Program-made: the position numbers and the translations under genes | The notes under the pieces: model-generated | What the model was told of the DNA's origin: nothing | Databases searched by the model: none | Seen by the model: the letters and a program-made list of their open reading frames with translations, nothing else | Shown here: piece after piece, positions 53,895 to 63,673 of the stretch | Position numbering within the stretch: the first letter of the stretch is position 1 | Layout: the number at the start of each line of letters is the position of its first letter | Assembly (NCBI GenBank): GCA_947501215.1 | Contig: CANMUS010000001.1 | Coordinates: 248,001 to 312,000, forward strand | Source of the DNA: an uncultured Erythrobacter sp. | Lineage (GTDB): Bacteria; Pseudomonadota; Alphaproteobacteria; Sphingomonadales; Sphingomonadaceae | Length of the DNA: 64,000 bases | Direction: 5' to 3'

Positions 53895-55128
53895 AGCGCA
53901 GCACCTGTACCGGATCGGTGCTCGCCGCCTTCCATGCCGGGTATAGCGTGGCGAGGAAGCTGAGGACCAGAGCCAGGCCGACGATCATCGCGACTTCGAC
54001 CAGATCGGTCTTGGACGGGAGCGTGGTCAGGAACCGCACCTGCGGGTCCCACAGCTCGACCCCGGTCGCCCAGCCGATCGCCGTGGTGATCTGCTGGCGG
54101 AAAGTCAGGACGATGAAACCGAAGATGAGGCCGGCGACGGTGCCGATCGCGCCGACGGTGAAGCCGGTCGTCACAAAGATTTTCATGAGGCTCCGCCGGG
54201 TCGCACCCATGGTTCGCATGATCGCGATGTCGCGCGTTTTTGCGCGCACCAGCATAACGAGGCTCGAAAGAATATTGAAAGCCGCAACCAAGACCATGAA
54301 ACTCAAGGCGAATGCCATGGCTACACGCTCCACCTGAAGCGCTTCGAACAGGGTCGAATTGATCGTCTTCCAATCGGCCACCACCGCCCTGCCCTGCACG
54401 GCGCGCTGGACCGGCTCGAGGATTTCGCCGACCTCGTCCGGGTCCTCGACCGTAACTTCGATCATGCTCACCGTATCCCCGAGCAGCAGCAGTGTCTGCG
54501 CATCCTCCATCGGCATCACTACGAAGGCGCCATCGTAATCGTAAACGCCGACTTCGAATATCGCCGCGACTTCGTAGCCGATCTGGCGCGGGACGGTGCC
54601 GAATGGTGTAGAGCGGCCCTGCGGATTGATAATCGTGATCGTGTCGCCGACACGTGCGCCGATGTTCTCGGCCAGCCTTACGCCGATAGCCACGCGACTC
54701 GCCCCCGGTTCCAGCCGCGCGATGTTGCCGCTCACCACCTTATCGCCGAGATCGGTGATGTCTTCCGCCGTATTGCCGCGCACGAGGATCGCCTCCACCC
54801 GGCCGTTGAAGCTGGTCAGCAGCGGTTGTTCGATCAGCGGGCTGGCATCCACCACGCCCGGCGTTTCCTGCACGTTCTGGAGGATGTTCTCCCAGTCCTC
54901 CATCTTTCCGCCATAGGCTTGCACGATCGCATGGCCGTTCAGCCCAACGATCTTGTCGAGCAATTCCGCGCGAAACCCGTTCATCACGCTCATCACGATG
55001 ACCAACATGGCCACCGAAAGCATCACGACGGTGATGGAGATGCCCGCGACCAGCGCGATGAAAGCCTCGCTCCTGCCGGGTAGCAGGTAACGCTTGGCAA
55101 TCGTCCATTCGAAAGGAGAGAGGATCAG
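53887..55128 (-). CDS. lolC: Lipoprotein-releasing ABC transporter permease (LolC/E), probable CTG start
   Basis: Inner-membrane permease of 413 residues. Four membrane segments flank a large periplasmic MacB-like domain. Visible parts are [55 protein letters not shown] and the C-terminal [17 protein letters not shown]. The family's conserved N-terminus ([18 protein letters not shown]) begins exactly at CTG 55128, with AAGG about eight bases upstream. No ATG, GTG or TTG occurs nearby in frame; the next is GTG 55212, which would add 28 unusual residues. The gene faces purF divergently. Confidence 0.85.
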   Translation of the reverse strand: MILSPFEWTIAKRYLLPGRSEAFIALVAGISITVVMLSVAMLVIVMSVMNGFRAELLDKIVGLNGHAIVQAYGGKMEDWENILQNVQETPGVVDASPLIEQPLLTSFNGRVEAILVRGNTAEDITDLGDKVVSGNIARLEPGASRVAIGVRLAENIGARVGDTITIINPQGRSTPFGTVPRQIGYEVAAIFEVGVYDYDGAFVVMPMEDAQTLLLLGDTVSMIEVTVEDPDEVGEILEPVQRAVQGRAVVADWKTINSTLFEALQVERVAMAFALSFMVLVAAFNILSSLVMLVRAKTRDIAIMRTMGATRRSLMKIFVTTGFTVGAIGTVAGLIFGFIVLTFRQQITTAIGWATGVELWDPQVRFLTTLPSKTDLVEVAMIVGLALVLSFLATLYPAWKAASTDPVQVLRYE

Positions 55129-55330
55129 ACCGGCCCTTATCTGTCGCAGGGTGTTCGCGAGTGGTGGAGAGGCGTTTAGGCAGAGGAAGCTGACTGTGCA
55201 ATGAAATCGTGCCACAACCCCGGCGCATTCGCAGTGCATTCGGCGAACGCTCGTCGCACCGGCCTTGTAATCGCGCCGTAACATCGCCATGGGGTCGCGC
55301 ATCCCGATTGCTGGCGCGGACAGGCCCCCG

Positions 55331-56803
55331 ATGAACCTTACCCACCCGTTTCATGACGAGGATGGCGACAAGCTGCGCGAAGAGTGCGGCGTTTTCGGCG
55401 CGATCAACGCGACCGATGCTGCCGCTGCCACGGCGCTGGGCCTTCATGCCTTGCAACATCGCGGACAGGAAGCCGTCGGCATCACCAGTTTCGACGGCGC
55501 GGAATTCTTCACCCGGCGCGGCATCGGCCATGTGGCGGAGAATTTCTCCAGCCAGGAAGCGATCGCCGAGCTTCCCGGCACGATGGCGGCGGGCCATGTG
55601 CGATATTCCACCACCGGCGGATCGGGCCTGCGCAATATTCAGCCGCTTTACGCCGATCTCGCCAGCGGCGGCTTCGCCGTGGCGCACAACGGCAATATCT
55701 CGAACGCCGGCATGCTGCGCGACGATCTCGTTCGTCGCGGTTCGATCTTCCAGTCGACCAGCGACACCGAAGTCATCATCCATCTCGTTGCGACCAGCCG
55801 CTATCCGACGATCATGGACCGGCTGATCGATGCGCTGCGCCTGCTCGAGGGTGCCTATGCGCTGATCGTGATGACGCCGGAAGGGATGATCGCCTGCCGC
55901 GATCCGCTCGGCATTCGTCCGCTGCAGATGGGCCGGATCGGCGATGCGACCGTCTTCGCTTCCGAAACAGTGGCTTTCGACGTCGTCGGCGCCGAATTCG
56001 TCCGCCAGGTCGAGCCGGGCGAAGTGATCAAGGTCGATTTCGACGGCAATGTCGATTCGCTCCACCCCTTCGGCAATCACGCCCCGCGCCCCTGCATCTT
56101 CGAGCACGTCTATTTCAGCCGTCCAGACTCGGTGTTCGACGGGCGCAGCATCTACGAGGCGCGCAAGGCGATCGGGGCGGAACTGGCCCGCGAAAAGCCG
56201 GTCGAGGCCGATCTCGTCATTCCCGTGCCCGACAGCGGCGTGCCCGCCGCCATCGGCTATGCGCAGGAATCGGGCATTCCTTTCGAGCTCGGGATCATTC
56301 GCTCGCACTATGTCGGGCGCACCTTCATCCAGCCGAGCGACGGGGCGCGTCACGCAGGCGTGAAGCGCAAGCACAATGCCAACCGCGCACTGGTCGAGGG
56401 AAAGCGGATCGTGCTGATCGACGACTCCATCGTGCGCGGCACCACCTCGATGCAGATCGTCGAGATGATGCGCGATGCCGGCGCGATCGAGGTGCATTTC
56501 CGCGTTGCCAGCCCGCCGACGGCACATAGCTGCTTCTACGGCGTCGATACGCCCGAGCGCAGCAAGCTGCTTGCCGCGCGGATGGATGTCGAACCGATGC
56601 GCGAATTCATCAAGGCCGACAGCCTGGCCTTCGTGTCAATCGACGGGCTCTACCGCGCGGTGGGCGAGAAGCCTCGCAATTCCAGCTGCCCGCAGTTCTG
56701 CGACGCCTGTTTCACCGGCGACTATCCGACCTCGCTGACCGACCTTGCGCGGCGCGAGGATAAGCAGCAACAGTTGACCTTTCCCGTAGAGGCTGCCGAA
56801 TGA
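55331..56803 (+). CDS. purF: Amidophosphoribosyltransferase
   Basis: First committed step of purine synthesis, making phosphoribosylamine from PRPP and glutamine; 490 residues. A short propeptide precedes the mature Cys19 in REECGVFGA, the glutaminase nucleophile. LHALQHRGQEAVGI and FAVAHNGNISNAG belong to the glutaminase domain. The PRPP loop is VLIDDSIVRGTTSMQI. C-terminal cysteines are in SSCPQFCDACFTGDYP. The start ATG at 55331 begins MNLTHPFHDED. It overlaps the next gene by four bases. Confidence 0.96.
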   Translation: MNLTHPFHDEDGDKLREECGVFGAINATDAAAATALGLHALQHRGQEAVGITSFDGAEFFTRRGIGHVAENFSSQEAIAELPGTMAAGHVRYSTTGGSGLRNIQPLYADLASGGFAVAHNGNISNAGMLRDDLVRRGSIFQSTSDTEVIIHLVATSRYPTIMDRLIDALRLLEGAYALIVMTPEGMIACRDPLGIRPLQMGRIGDATVFASETVAFDVVGAEFVRQVEPGEVIKVDFDGNVDSLHPFGNHAPRPCIFEHVYFSRPDSVFDGRSIYEARKAIGAELAREKPVEADLVIPVPDSGVPAAIGYAQESGIPFELGIIRSHYVGRTFIQPSDGARHAGVKRKHNANRALVEGKRIVLIDDSIVRGTTSMQIVEMMRDAGAIEVHFRVASPPTAHSCFYGVDTPERSKLLAARMDVEPMREFIKADSLAFVSIDGLYRAVGEKPRNSSCPQFCDACFTGDYPTSLTDLARREDKQQQLTFPVEAAE

Positions 56804-57513
56804 CCGACAAACCGCTGGACGGCCGTCTCGTCCTCGTTACCGGGGCGAGCAAGGGCATCGGTGCCGCGACTGCGAAGGCATTTGCCGCCGCCGGAGCGCA
56901 TGTCGTCCTGACCGCGCGCGACGTGCGTGGCCTCGAAACGGTAGAGGATGCGATCCACGACGCCGGTGGCCAGTCGACGATCGCTCCGGTCGATCTCGCC
57001 GAGAGCGACGGCATCGCGCGCCTTGCTTCGGCAATCGCGGGACGCTGGGACAAGTTGGATGCGCTCGTCATTTCAGCAGCTTATTTGCCGACCCTCACAC
57101 CGGTTACGCAGATCGATGGCAAGCAGTTCAGTCAAGCTATCACGGTCAACGTGCTGGCGACCCAGGCCTTGCTCGCGAATTTCGACCCGCTTTTGAAGCG
57201 CGCCGATGCCGGCCGCGTGTACGGCCTCACCAGCAGCGTCGGCGCCGATCCGCGCGCCTACTGGTCGGCCTATGGCTCGACCAAGGCGGCCTTCGACAAC
57301 CTCCTCGAATGCTATGCGGCAGAAGTCGAGAAGGTTTCCAAGGTTCGCGTCGCCCTGATCGATCCGGGTGCGACTCGGACGGATATGCGCGCCAAGGCCT
57401 ATCCGGGTGAGGATCCGAAGACGGTCAAATCGCCCGATGTGGTCGCAAATCGGCTCGTCGAGCTGCAAATTAACGATTTCGACGGCTTGTACCGAGAGCG
57501 CGTGGAAAGATGA
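56800..57513 (+). CDS. SDR family oxidoreductase coupled to purF
   Basis: Short-chain dehydrogenase of 237 residues. The nucleotide motif is LVTGASKGIGAATA, and the catalytic region has GLTSSVGADPRAYWSAYGSTKAA with Ser, Tyr and Lys in the right spacing. The ATG overlaps the purF stop in an ATGA arrangement. The substrate is unknown; purine relation is not implied by sequence, only by position. The family call is firm. Confidence 0.9.
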   Translation: MTDKPLDGRLVLVTGASKGIGAATAKAFAAAGAHVVLTARDVRGLETVEDAIHDAGGQSTIAPVDLAESDGIARLASAIAGRWDKLDALVISAAYLPTLTPVTQIDGKQFSQAITVNVLATQALLANFDPLLKRADAGRVYGLTSSVGADPRAYWSAYGSTKAAFDNLLECYAAEVEKVSKVRVALIDPGATRTDMRAKAYPGEDPKTVKSPDVVANRLVELQINDFDGLYRERVER

Positions 57514-57630
57514 ATTAACCAATAGCGGTGAGGACTTCGTAACCCGAACAGTCGAGATTCTGCGGATATTCCTCTCGCGAGCGTGCGGGAGTTAAGAAAG
57601 CCGGAAATTCTCGTATTGGAAGGGCGCAAC

Positions 57631-57978
57631 ATGACCTATCAGACCCAGGACCGCTACCTGGTCGCCGCTCAAGAAGACCGCTGCGCACCGCGCACCAAGC
57701 TGACCATTCCCGGCCAGCTGCGTGCATCGGGCGGCCGCGCATTCCAGACGGTTATCCACGATCTTTCGATCTCGGGCTTCTCGGCAGCGGCGCTCAACCG
57801 CATGCATGAAGGCCAGATGTGCTGGCTGACCCTGCCCGGCCTGGAGTCGCTTCAGGCGCAGGTCGTGTGGTGGGAAAACTGCATGGTCGGCTGCGCATTC
57901 AACGAGCTGCTCTCGCCGATCGTCCACGACAACATCATCGCGCGCTACACCGGGGCCGGCAACTACCGCCCCTATTAA
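57631..57978 (+). CDS. PilZ domain protein
   Basis: A 115-residue stand-alone PilZ protein, a possible cyclic-di-GMP receptor. The RxxxR-like part reads EDRCAPRTKLTIPGQLRASGG. DLSISGFSAAAL matches the (D/N)xSxxG motif, and MCWLTLPGLESLQAQVVWWENCMVGCAFNELL follows the usual strand pattern. The typical RxxxR motif is incomplete, so binding is uncertain. A GGAAGG site lies upstream of ATG 57631. It stands alone between 117 and 133 bases of non-coding sequence. Confidence 0.85.
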   Translation: MTYQTQDRYLVAAQEDRCAPRTKLTIPGQLRASGGRAFQTVIHDLSISGFSAAALNRMHEGQMCWLTLPGLESLQAQVVWWENCMVGCAFNELLSPIVHDNIIARYTGAGNYRPY

Positions 57979-58073
57979 GACTTCGTTCCCGGCAGCTCGG
58001 GCAGGCAACCGCACCGACGCTTTGGCAGCGGCCTCAGAGCCCGGCCTGAACCGTGTTTTGAGTGCTCGTTGCC

Positions 58074-58104
58074 GGTGGCGGTGTCCCCAGCGGTCGCCGC
58101 CACC
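58074..58104. terminator. Possible terminator hairpin between convergent genes
   Basis: ggtggcgg (58074-58081) pairs perfectly with ccgccacc (58097-58104) around a 15-base loop, between the PilZ and serine-hydrolase gene ends. No T-run follows, so termination is uncertain. Confidence 0.4.
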
Positions 58105-58111
58105 ACTGCAT

Positions 58112-59299
58112 TCAGTCGATATCCTTGGCGATTTTGCCGACGACTTCGCGAAAGCCGTTGCGGTTATCCGTGCTGGTCGCGGTCGGCCAGTTGCTCACCA
58201 CGGCGACGACCAGATTGCTTTCCGGCACGATCGTGATCGCCTGCCCGAAGATCCCTTGCGCGCCGTAGGCACCGGGGTAGGTCCACCACTGGTAGCCATA
58301 GCCATAGCCCGGCGCGTTCGGGAAGCCGACCAGCGGCGATCCGGCCTCGGCGAACCACCCGTCCGGCACGACGCCCCTGCCGCCGTCGAGCGCGAACTGG
58401 CCCATGCGCGCATAGTCGGACAGGCGTAGCGAGAGGCAGCAGCCGCCGATGTTCCCGCCGGTAAGGTCCTGCATCCAGAACATCCCGCCTTCGAAACCGG
58501 CGGGTTCGACGATCTTCTCCGCCGCATAAGCTGCCAGCGATTTGCCCGTCGCCTGCTCCACGATAAGGCCGAGCAGATTGGTTTCGAGCGTCTTGTAGAC
58601 CCACTTCTCGCCTGCCGGAGCTTCGCGGCTGAGCGTCTTCGCATAGGTCACTGCCTGCGATTCCCCTGCCACCGGTACGACCGACAGCATCCGTGCGACG
58701 TCGCTGTTAGGATCGGTATAGTCCTCGTTCCACGCCACGCCCGAGGTCATCGTGGCGATCTGGCCGACGGTCACGCCGTCGTAAGCCGTGCCGGCCATGG
58801 CCGGAATGATCGAGGTCACCGGCGTATCGACGCTCTCGATAGACCCATCGGCGATGGCGGCGCCGAGCAGCGTCGAGGTGAAGCTCTTGGCGACCGAGAA
58901 GCTGGTCCAACGATCGTCCGGCATCATGCCGAGCCCGTATTCCTCAAACCGGACGACGCCGTTATCGAGGACCATCACGCCCGCAGCCTGCGTTTTCGCC
59001 ATGAAGTCGCGGATGGCGACCTGCACGTCGCGAGACAGCGGCGGGCCCTGCCGGAGGGTGCGCGGATTACTGGCGGGAGCGACCTCGAGGCCCGGAAAAA
59101 GACTTTCCATGTCGCGGAAGGCCGCCGAGCGGCGCCCATCGTCCCAGAACAGGATCGAGTCGCCCGGATCCATGCTCGCCATCTGCTCGGGCATGCTTTG
59201 CGTAACGGCCGGTGCCGCCGCGACCGGCGCATCGCTGTCGTAAGCCGTCGCACAACCCGCCAGCGCGATCGCCAGCGTCGAAGCCAGAAGTGCTCGCAT
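58112..59299 (-). CDS. Serine hydrolase lipoprotein (beta-lactamase/EstB-like fold)
   Basis: Predicted periplasm-facing serine hydrolase of 395 residues. A lipoprotein signal ends in TLAIALAGCATAY with the Cys at about 15. The catalytic SxxK motif is in SFSVAKSFTSTLLG. KWVYKTLETNLLGLIV occupies the YxN region. The C-terminal part has YGYGYQWWTYPG and GIFGQAITIVPESNLVV. It is probably an esterase or 6-aminohexanoate-dimer-hydrolase-like enzyme rather than a beta-lactamase. ATG 59299 follows GGGAG by seven bases; ATG 59305 overlaps the previous stop and is the alternative. Confidence 0.82.
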   Translation of the reverse strand: MRALLASTLAIALAGCATAYDSDAPVAAAPAVTQSMPEQMASMDPGDSILFWDDGRRSAAFRDMESLFPGLEVAPASNPRTLRQGPPLSRDVQVAIRDFMAKTQAAGVMVLDNGVVRFEEYGLGMMPDDRWTSFSVAKSFTSTLLGAAIADGSIESVDTPVTSIIPAMAGTAYDGVTVGQIATMTSGVAWNEDYTDPNSDVARMLSVVPVAGESQAVTYAKTLSREAPAGEKWVYKTLETNLLGLIVEQATGKSLAAYAAEKIVEPAGFEGGMFWMQDLTGGNIGGCCLSLRLSDYARMGQFALDGGRGVVPDGWFAEAGSPLVGFPNAPGYGYGYQWWTYPGAYGAQGIFGQAITIVPESNLVVAVVSNWPTATSTDNRNGFREVVGKIAKDID

Positions 59300-59301
59300 C
59301 C

Positions 59302-60555
59302 TCATTCTCCCTCTTTCGCCAGCGTGACCTGGTGGACATCGATCCCGCCACCGCGGAACCCCCCTTCGCAATACATCAGGTAATAGCGCCACAGTTCGCA
59401 AAATTCGCGGTCAAACCCGGCGGGCAACCGACCTTCGCGGGCCGCAACATCGAAGTTCTGACGCCACGCTTTCAGCGTCTCGGCATAGTCCAGCCCAAAA
59501 TCGTGCTGGTCCTGCCATGCAAGGCCGCGCTCTTCGGCAAGCTTGCGAAACTCGCTGGTGCGGATCAGCAGGCCGCCGGGAAAGATATACGCCTGTATGA
59601 AGTCGGCGCTCGCCGCGTAATCCTCGAAGATGTCGTCGTGGATCGAGATATACTGGATCGCCGCGCGCCCGCCCGGTTTCAGATTGCGGGCGATGCAGTC
59701 CATGAAGGTCGGCCAGTATTCACGGCCCAGCGCCTCGACCATTTCGACCGACACGATGGCGTCATAGCGGCCCGCCGTGTCGCGATAGTCCTGCTTGCGG
59801 AAATCGATGGCGTCACTGTGGCGTGCCCTCGCCCAGTCGAGTTGCTCGCCCGAGAGGCTGATGGCCGTGACGTCACTGCCTCGCCGCGCCAGATCGTCGG
59901 CCAGAGCGCCCCAGCCGCAGCCGATTTCGAGCACCGTGGCGGCATCGCCAATGCGTGACGCCAGCGCGTCCCACTTGCGCTTCTGCGCCGCCTCCAGCCC
60001 GTCCGCCGTGACGTCGAGCCCGGCGGAATAGCTCATCGTCGGATCGAGCCATGCCTCGTAGAAATCGTTGCCGAGGTCGTAATGCGCGCTGATGTTCTTC
60101 TGCGCGCCGTCATGCGTATTGCGGTTGAACAGGTGTGCCAGCTTCAACGCATGGCGGAACGGCCCCTTCGCGCGTGCCGTATCCCCCAGCCGCGTCGCAT
60201 GCTGCATGAACAGGGCGAACAGCGGCACGGGGTCAGGGCTCCACCATTCGCCCGCTTCCCATGCCTGGTACCAGCCGACCGAGCCGTTGCTGGCAAGCCG
60301 CAGCAGCGCGTTGTAGTTCCGCAGCTCAACCGTGCATTCGAACCCCGGCGCTCGCCCGCCGAGCGTGCGCGGCGTGCCGTCGGGCAGCGTGCCGTGGATC
60401 GTGCCGGAAACCAGCGCTTGATCGATCCTGTCGAGGATCTTCTCGACTCCGGGCGCGACCATCCGCGCGAACAGGCCGGGCCGCCTCGCGAAGCGCTGCG
60501 CCCCTTCGGTCAACCGGATGCCCCTGTCCGTTTCGTGTCGCACGCGCGTCGCCAT
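59302..60555 (-). CDS. Cyclopropane-fatty-acyl-phospholipid synthase family protein
   Basis: SAM-dependent methyltransferase of the CFA/mycolic-acid type, 417 residues. The N-terminal lipid-binding domain has GWYQAWEAGEWWSPDPVPLF. The SAM domain has ISAHYDLGNDFYEAWLDPTM and VLEIGCGWGALADDL, then SVEMVEALGREYW. FIFPGG-like AYIFPGGLLIRTSE is near the end. The start ATG at 60555 begins MATRVRHETDRG. Its stop overlaps the hydrolase lipoprotein gene region, so both are likely one transcript. Related sphingomonad enzymes are usually of unproven substrate. Confidence 0.9.
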   Translation of the reverse strand: MATRVRHETDRGIRLTEGAQRFARRPGLFARMVAPGVEKILDRIDQALVSGTIHGTLPDGTPRTLGGRAPGFECTVELRNYNALLRLASNGSVGWYQAWEAGEWWSPDPVPLFALFMQHATRLGDTARAKGPFRHALKLAHLFNRNTHDGAQKNISAHYDLGNDFYEAWLDPTMSYSAGLDVTADGLEAAQKRKWDALASRIGDAATVLEIGCGWGALADDLARRGSDVTAISLSGEQLDWARARHSDAIDFRKQDYRDTAGRYDAIVSVEMVEALGREYWPTFMDCIARNLKPGGRAAIQYISIHDDIFEDYAASADFIQAYIFPGGLLIRTSEFRKLAEERGLAWQDQHDFGLDYAETLKAWRQNFDVAAREGRLPAGFDREFCELWRYYLMYCEGGFRGGGIDVHQVTLAKEGE

Positions 60556-60626
60556 GCGAGGGCCTATGGAGTCGGCGCGCAAACCGTGCAAGACCCGGCC
60601 TTGCCGACATCGGGGAGATCGACGCT

Positions 60627-61310
60627 ATGGCATTGCAGATCGTCGGAGCGGCTCTGCCGCGCACCGGCACGCTTTCGCTGAAGTTCGCGCTCGAAATGCT
60701 GGGCGTCGGGCGCTGCTATCACATGAGCGAGCTGATCCTGCACCCCGAGCATCGCTGGCGCTGGACCTTCGCGCGGGCACGGTCTGCGCTGCTCGATCCG
60801 TTGTGGGAGGACTATCACGCCACGCTCGATGCGCCGTCCTGCGCCCTGTGGAAGCCGCTCGCTCGGCGTTTCCCGCAAGCGAAGGTCATCCTGACGCGGC
60901 GCGATCCGGAACGGTGGTACGAATCAGTAATGGAAACAGTCGGCAGTCCGGATCACGTCCGCTTCACGCTCCGCTCGCCGCTGGCACCGGCGGCGCTGGC
61001 CAATCCGCCCTTCGGACTGCGGCTGGAACGCCAGGCGATGGTCCGGCATTTCGAGCGCTATGGCGACGAGGTCCGCAAGACCATTGCGGCCGATCGGTTG
61101 CTTGAGTTCGAGGCGAAGGACGGGTGGGATCCGCTGTGCCAATTTCTGGGCGTGCCGGTGCCCGAGCAACCCTTCCCGCACGTCAACGACCGCGATGCGA
61201 TGAACGCGGCCGCCGCGGGCATGGATTTCTCGCAACTGACCTTAGCCGACGTGCAGCAAGCCACCCGGCGCTTCATCGACGCCCAGCGTCAGTCCTTGCT
61301 GTCCCGATAG
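60627..61310 (+). CDS. Sulfotransferase family protein
   Basis: Predicted PAPS-dependent sulfotransferase of 227 residues. The 5'-phosphosulfate loop is VGAALPRTGTLSLKFALEML. The 3'-phosphate strand is KVILTRRDPERWYESV. GGGGAG lies nine bases upstream of ATG 60627. The C-terminus overlaps the photolyase 3' end by 22 bases on the other strand. The acceptor is unknown. Confidence 0.85.
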   Translation: MALQIVGAALPRTGTLSLKFALEMLGVGRCYHMSELILHPEHRWRWTFARARSALLDPLWEDYHATLDAPSCALWKPLARRFPQAKVILTRRDPERWYESVMETVGSPDHVRFTLRSPLAPAALANPPFGLRLERQAMVRHFERYGDEVRKTIAADRLLEFEAKDGWDPLCQFLGVPVPEQPFPHVNDRDAMNAAAAGMDFSQLTLADVQQATRRFIDAQRQSLLSR

Positions 61311-62689
61311 GCCTGCAGCGCCCGCTCGCGCGCTTCCTTGTGGCCGATGAGCTTCTCCGGATAATCTTCCGGCCGGTGCTCGTCGCCGGGATCGTGGATA
61401 TGCTCGTCGTCCAGATCGGCAAGTTCGGGCACGTATTCGCGGATATACTCCGCCGCGTCGAACTTCTCGCTCTGGCTGAGCGGGGCCATGATCCGCGGGA
61501 ACATGTTGCTGTCGACGCCCGTGCCGCTGACCCACTGCCAGTTGGTGCCGTTGCTGGCGTAATCGCCATCGACCAGCGTGTCCCAGAACCAGCGCTCGCC
61601 ATGGCGCCAGTCGATCAGCAGGTGCTTGATGAGGAAGCTGGCCGCGATCATGCGGACGCGATTGTGCATCCAGCCGGTCTGCCAAAGCTGCCGCATGCCG
61701 GCATCGACGATCGGATAGCCGGTCTGCCCCTGCTGCCACGCCTCCAGTTCGGACTGAATCACTTGCCCGCGATTGGGGTTTCGCCACAGCGTCTGCTCAT
61801 CGTAATCGCGGTAGCTTTCTTCCGGATACTTCGGGAACTGGCAGATCACGTTCTGCGCATAGTCGCGCCAGATCAGTTCCTTCTCGTAAACCTGCCACCC
61901 GTCGGAGCGCATGTCCTTCATACGATGCCAGATGCTGACCGGCGAGATTTCGCCCCAGTGGAGGTGCGGCGACATTTTGGACGTCGCATCCTCGCTCGGT
62001 AGATTGCGCCCATCGTCGTAGCCGCCAACGTGATCGGCCCACCAGTCGAGCCGCTCGTGCGCCGCATCCTCGCCCACCGTCCAGAAATCGCGCAAGCCGC
62101 CTGCCCAGTCGGGCATGATCGGCAGCAGGTCCCAGTCGGAAAGGTCGTCGCTCTCCGGCATATCGGAGGGCTGCGAGATCGTGTCCGGCTCCGGCAACTC
62201 GTCGCGCGGGGGCAGCAGCTCCTTCACCGCCCGCATGAAGGGCGTATAGATCTTGTAGGGATCGCCGCCGCCCGTGCGCGCCGTGCCGGGGGGCAGCAGG
62301 TAGTTGCCGTCGTGCAGCACCAACTCGCACTCGCTATCCTTCAGCGCGTCGTGCAGGTCTTCCTCCGCCTCGCGGTGCCAGGGTTCGTAATGGCGAGTGG
62401 CGTGGATCGCGCTCGCGCCGGTTTCCTGCGCGATACCCTGCAGCACGGAGACGCTGTCGCCCCGGCGCAGCACGATCCGCGCATTGCGGCGGCCATAGCT
62501 TTCCGCGAGATCCTCCAGCGAATGATGCAGCCACCAGCGATGCGCCCCGCCCAGCTTGCGGTCGCCGGCACGCTCGTCGTCGAGGATGTAGACCGGGATC
62601 GCCGGCCCCGCCTGCGCGGCGGCGTGGAGTGCCGGCTGGTCCTTCATGCGAAGGTCGCGCCGCAGCCAGACGATTTGTGGTGAAGCCAT
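61289..62689 (-). CDS. phrB: Deoxyribodipyrimidine photo-lyase
   Basis: Class I CPD photolyase of 466 residues that repairs UV dimers with FAD and light. The N-terminal antenna domain starts IVWLRRDLRMKDQPALHAA. The FAD domain has HLHWGEISPVSIW, ELIWRDYAQNVI, TGYPIVDAGMRQLWQTGWMHNR and FLIKHLLIDWRHGERWFWDTL. WNNG-like NGTNWQWVSGTGVD completes it. No LexA-type box is seen upstream. Confidence 0.94.
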   Translation of the reverse strand: MASPQIVWLRRDLRMKDQPALHAAAQAGPAIPVYILDDERAGDRKLGGAHRWWLHHSLEDLAESYGRRNARIVLRRGDSVSVLQGIAQETGASAIHATRHYEPWHREAEEDLHDALKDSECELVLHDGNYLLPPGTARTGGGDPYKIYTPFMRAVKELLPPRDELPEPDTISQPSDMPESDDLSDWDLLPIMPDWAGGLRDFWTVGEDAAHERLDWWADHVGGYDDGRNLPSEDATSKMSPHLHWGEISPVSIWHRMKDMRSDGWQVYEKELIWRDYAQNVICQFPKYPEESYRDYDEQTLWRNPNRGQVIQSELEAWQQGQTGYPIVDAGMRQLWQTGWMHNRVRMIAASFLIKHLLIDWRHGERWFWDTLVDGDYASNGTNWQWVSGTGVDSNMFPRIMAPLSQSEKFDAAEYIREYVPELADLDDEHIHDPGDEHRPEDYPEKLIGHKEARERALQAYRDSKD

Positions 62690-62716
62690 GAGTTCCCCTT
62701 TTGCGAGGCAACGGCA

Positions 62717-63673
62717 TCACCGCGCGGGAAGTTCCTCGCACTGCATATCGGGCAGCGTCACGGTGAAGCGGTCACGGGCACGCGGATCGTAGAAGCGCGC
62801 ATCGCGGAGCAGGATCGAGCCGTTAGGCGCTCGTTCCAGAAATGGGGAGCGTGACCAAAAGAGGAAAGCCCGCGTCTGTGAATTAAGTTTGGCGATCCGG
62901 TCGAGATCACAAAAATAGGCAAGCGCGGGATCACCAAGAACGTCGGGGTGAACCCGCTGCTCGGTCGGACCTGCGAAGTTCGGAATAATCTGATACTGCC
63001 CGTTTTCCAGCGGTGTAATCATTTCACGCTGCCAAAAAGCAAAGGGCAGTGGACTTGCGATCGTCGGTCCCGAAGCATTCATGGGCGTCATTCGCTTGAA
63101 TGAGTGGGTTATGGCCGCATTCACCCCGATATACGCCAGCGCCACGCTAAGCGCGATGCGCGCAGGCCGTCGCCACTCCCCGCCCCGCTTCTCGCGGCGG
63201 AGCGAGAACCAGGTCGCGAAGCCCATCAACGCCCACAGCCACACGTCGATGATGAACAGCGTGTCGCCATAAAACCAGCGGCTGGAGAACGGCTCCAGCA
63301 GGCGGATGCCGTAGACGTTCAGCCAGTCGAGCGCCGGGTGTGTCAGGCAGCCGATGAAGCCGAGGAGGTAGAGCCATGTGAAGCTCACCGGCAGCCGCGC
63401 GGCGGGCCGTGTGCCGCGCTTCGCCTGCCAGCGGTCGAACCCGTAGAGCAGCCCCGCCAGGACCAGCGGCAGCAGCAGCCACGCGGGCGGGCCATGCGTG
63501 ATCCCGCGCCGGAAACCGAGATGCTCCACCCCGTCGAGCCACAGGAAGCACGCCGCGTCCACATCGGGCAGGTTCGCCCCGATGATGAGCGCAGGCATGG
63601 CTAGGCCCGTCTTCTTCTTGAACCCCGCCTGCCCGATCAGCGCCCCGACGAGGGAGTGGGTCAGATTGTCCAG
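62717..63673 (-). CDS. YdjM-like membrane-bound metal-dependent hydrolase, probable CTG start
   Basis: Integral membrane protein of about 318 residues with metal-binding His motifs NLTHSLVGALIG, GITHGPPAW and LTHPALDWLNVYG, and several membrane segments. The family normally begins MDNLTHSLVGA. Here the codon for that Met position is CTG 63673, with GGAG about eight bases upstream. An in-frame TTG at 63701-63703 has no ribosome site and would add ten residues. The nearby ATG is out of frame. The hydrolytic activity is a family prediction. Confidence 0.83.
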   Translation of the reverse strand: MDNLTHSLVGALIGQAGFKKKTGLAMPALIIGANLPDVDAACFLWLDGVEHLGFRRGITHGPPAWLLLPLVLAGLLYGFDRWQAKRGTRPAARLPVSFTWLYLLGFIGCLTHPALDWLNVYGIRLLEPFSSRWFYGDTLFIIDVWLWALMGFATWFSLRREKRGGEWRRPARIALSVALAYIGVNAAITHSFKRMTPMNASGPTIASPLPFAFWQREMITPLENGQYQIIPNFAGPTEQRVHPDVLGDPALAYFCDLDRIAKLNSQTRAFLFWSRSPFLERAPNGSILLRDARFYDPRARDRFTVTLPDMQCEELPAR

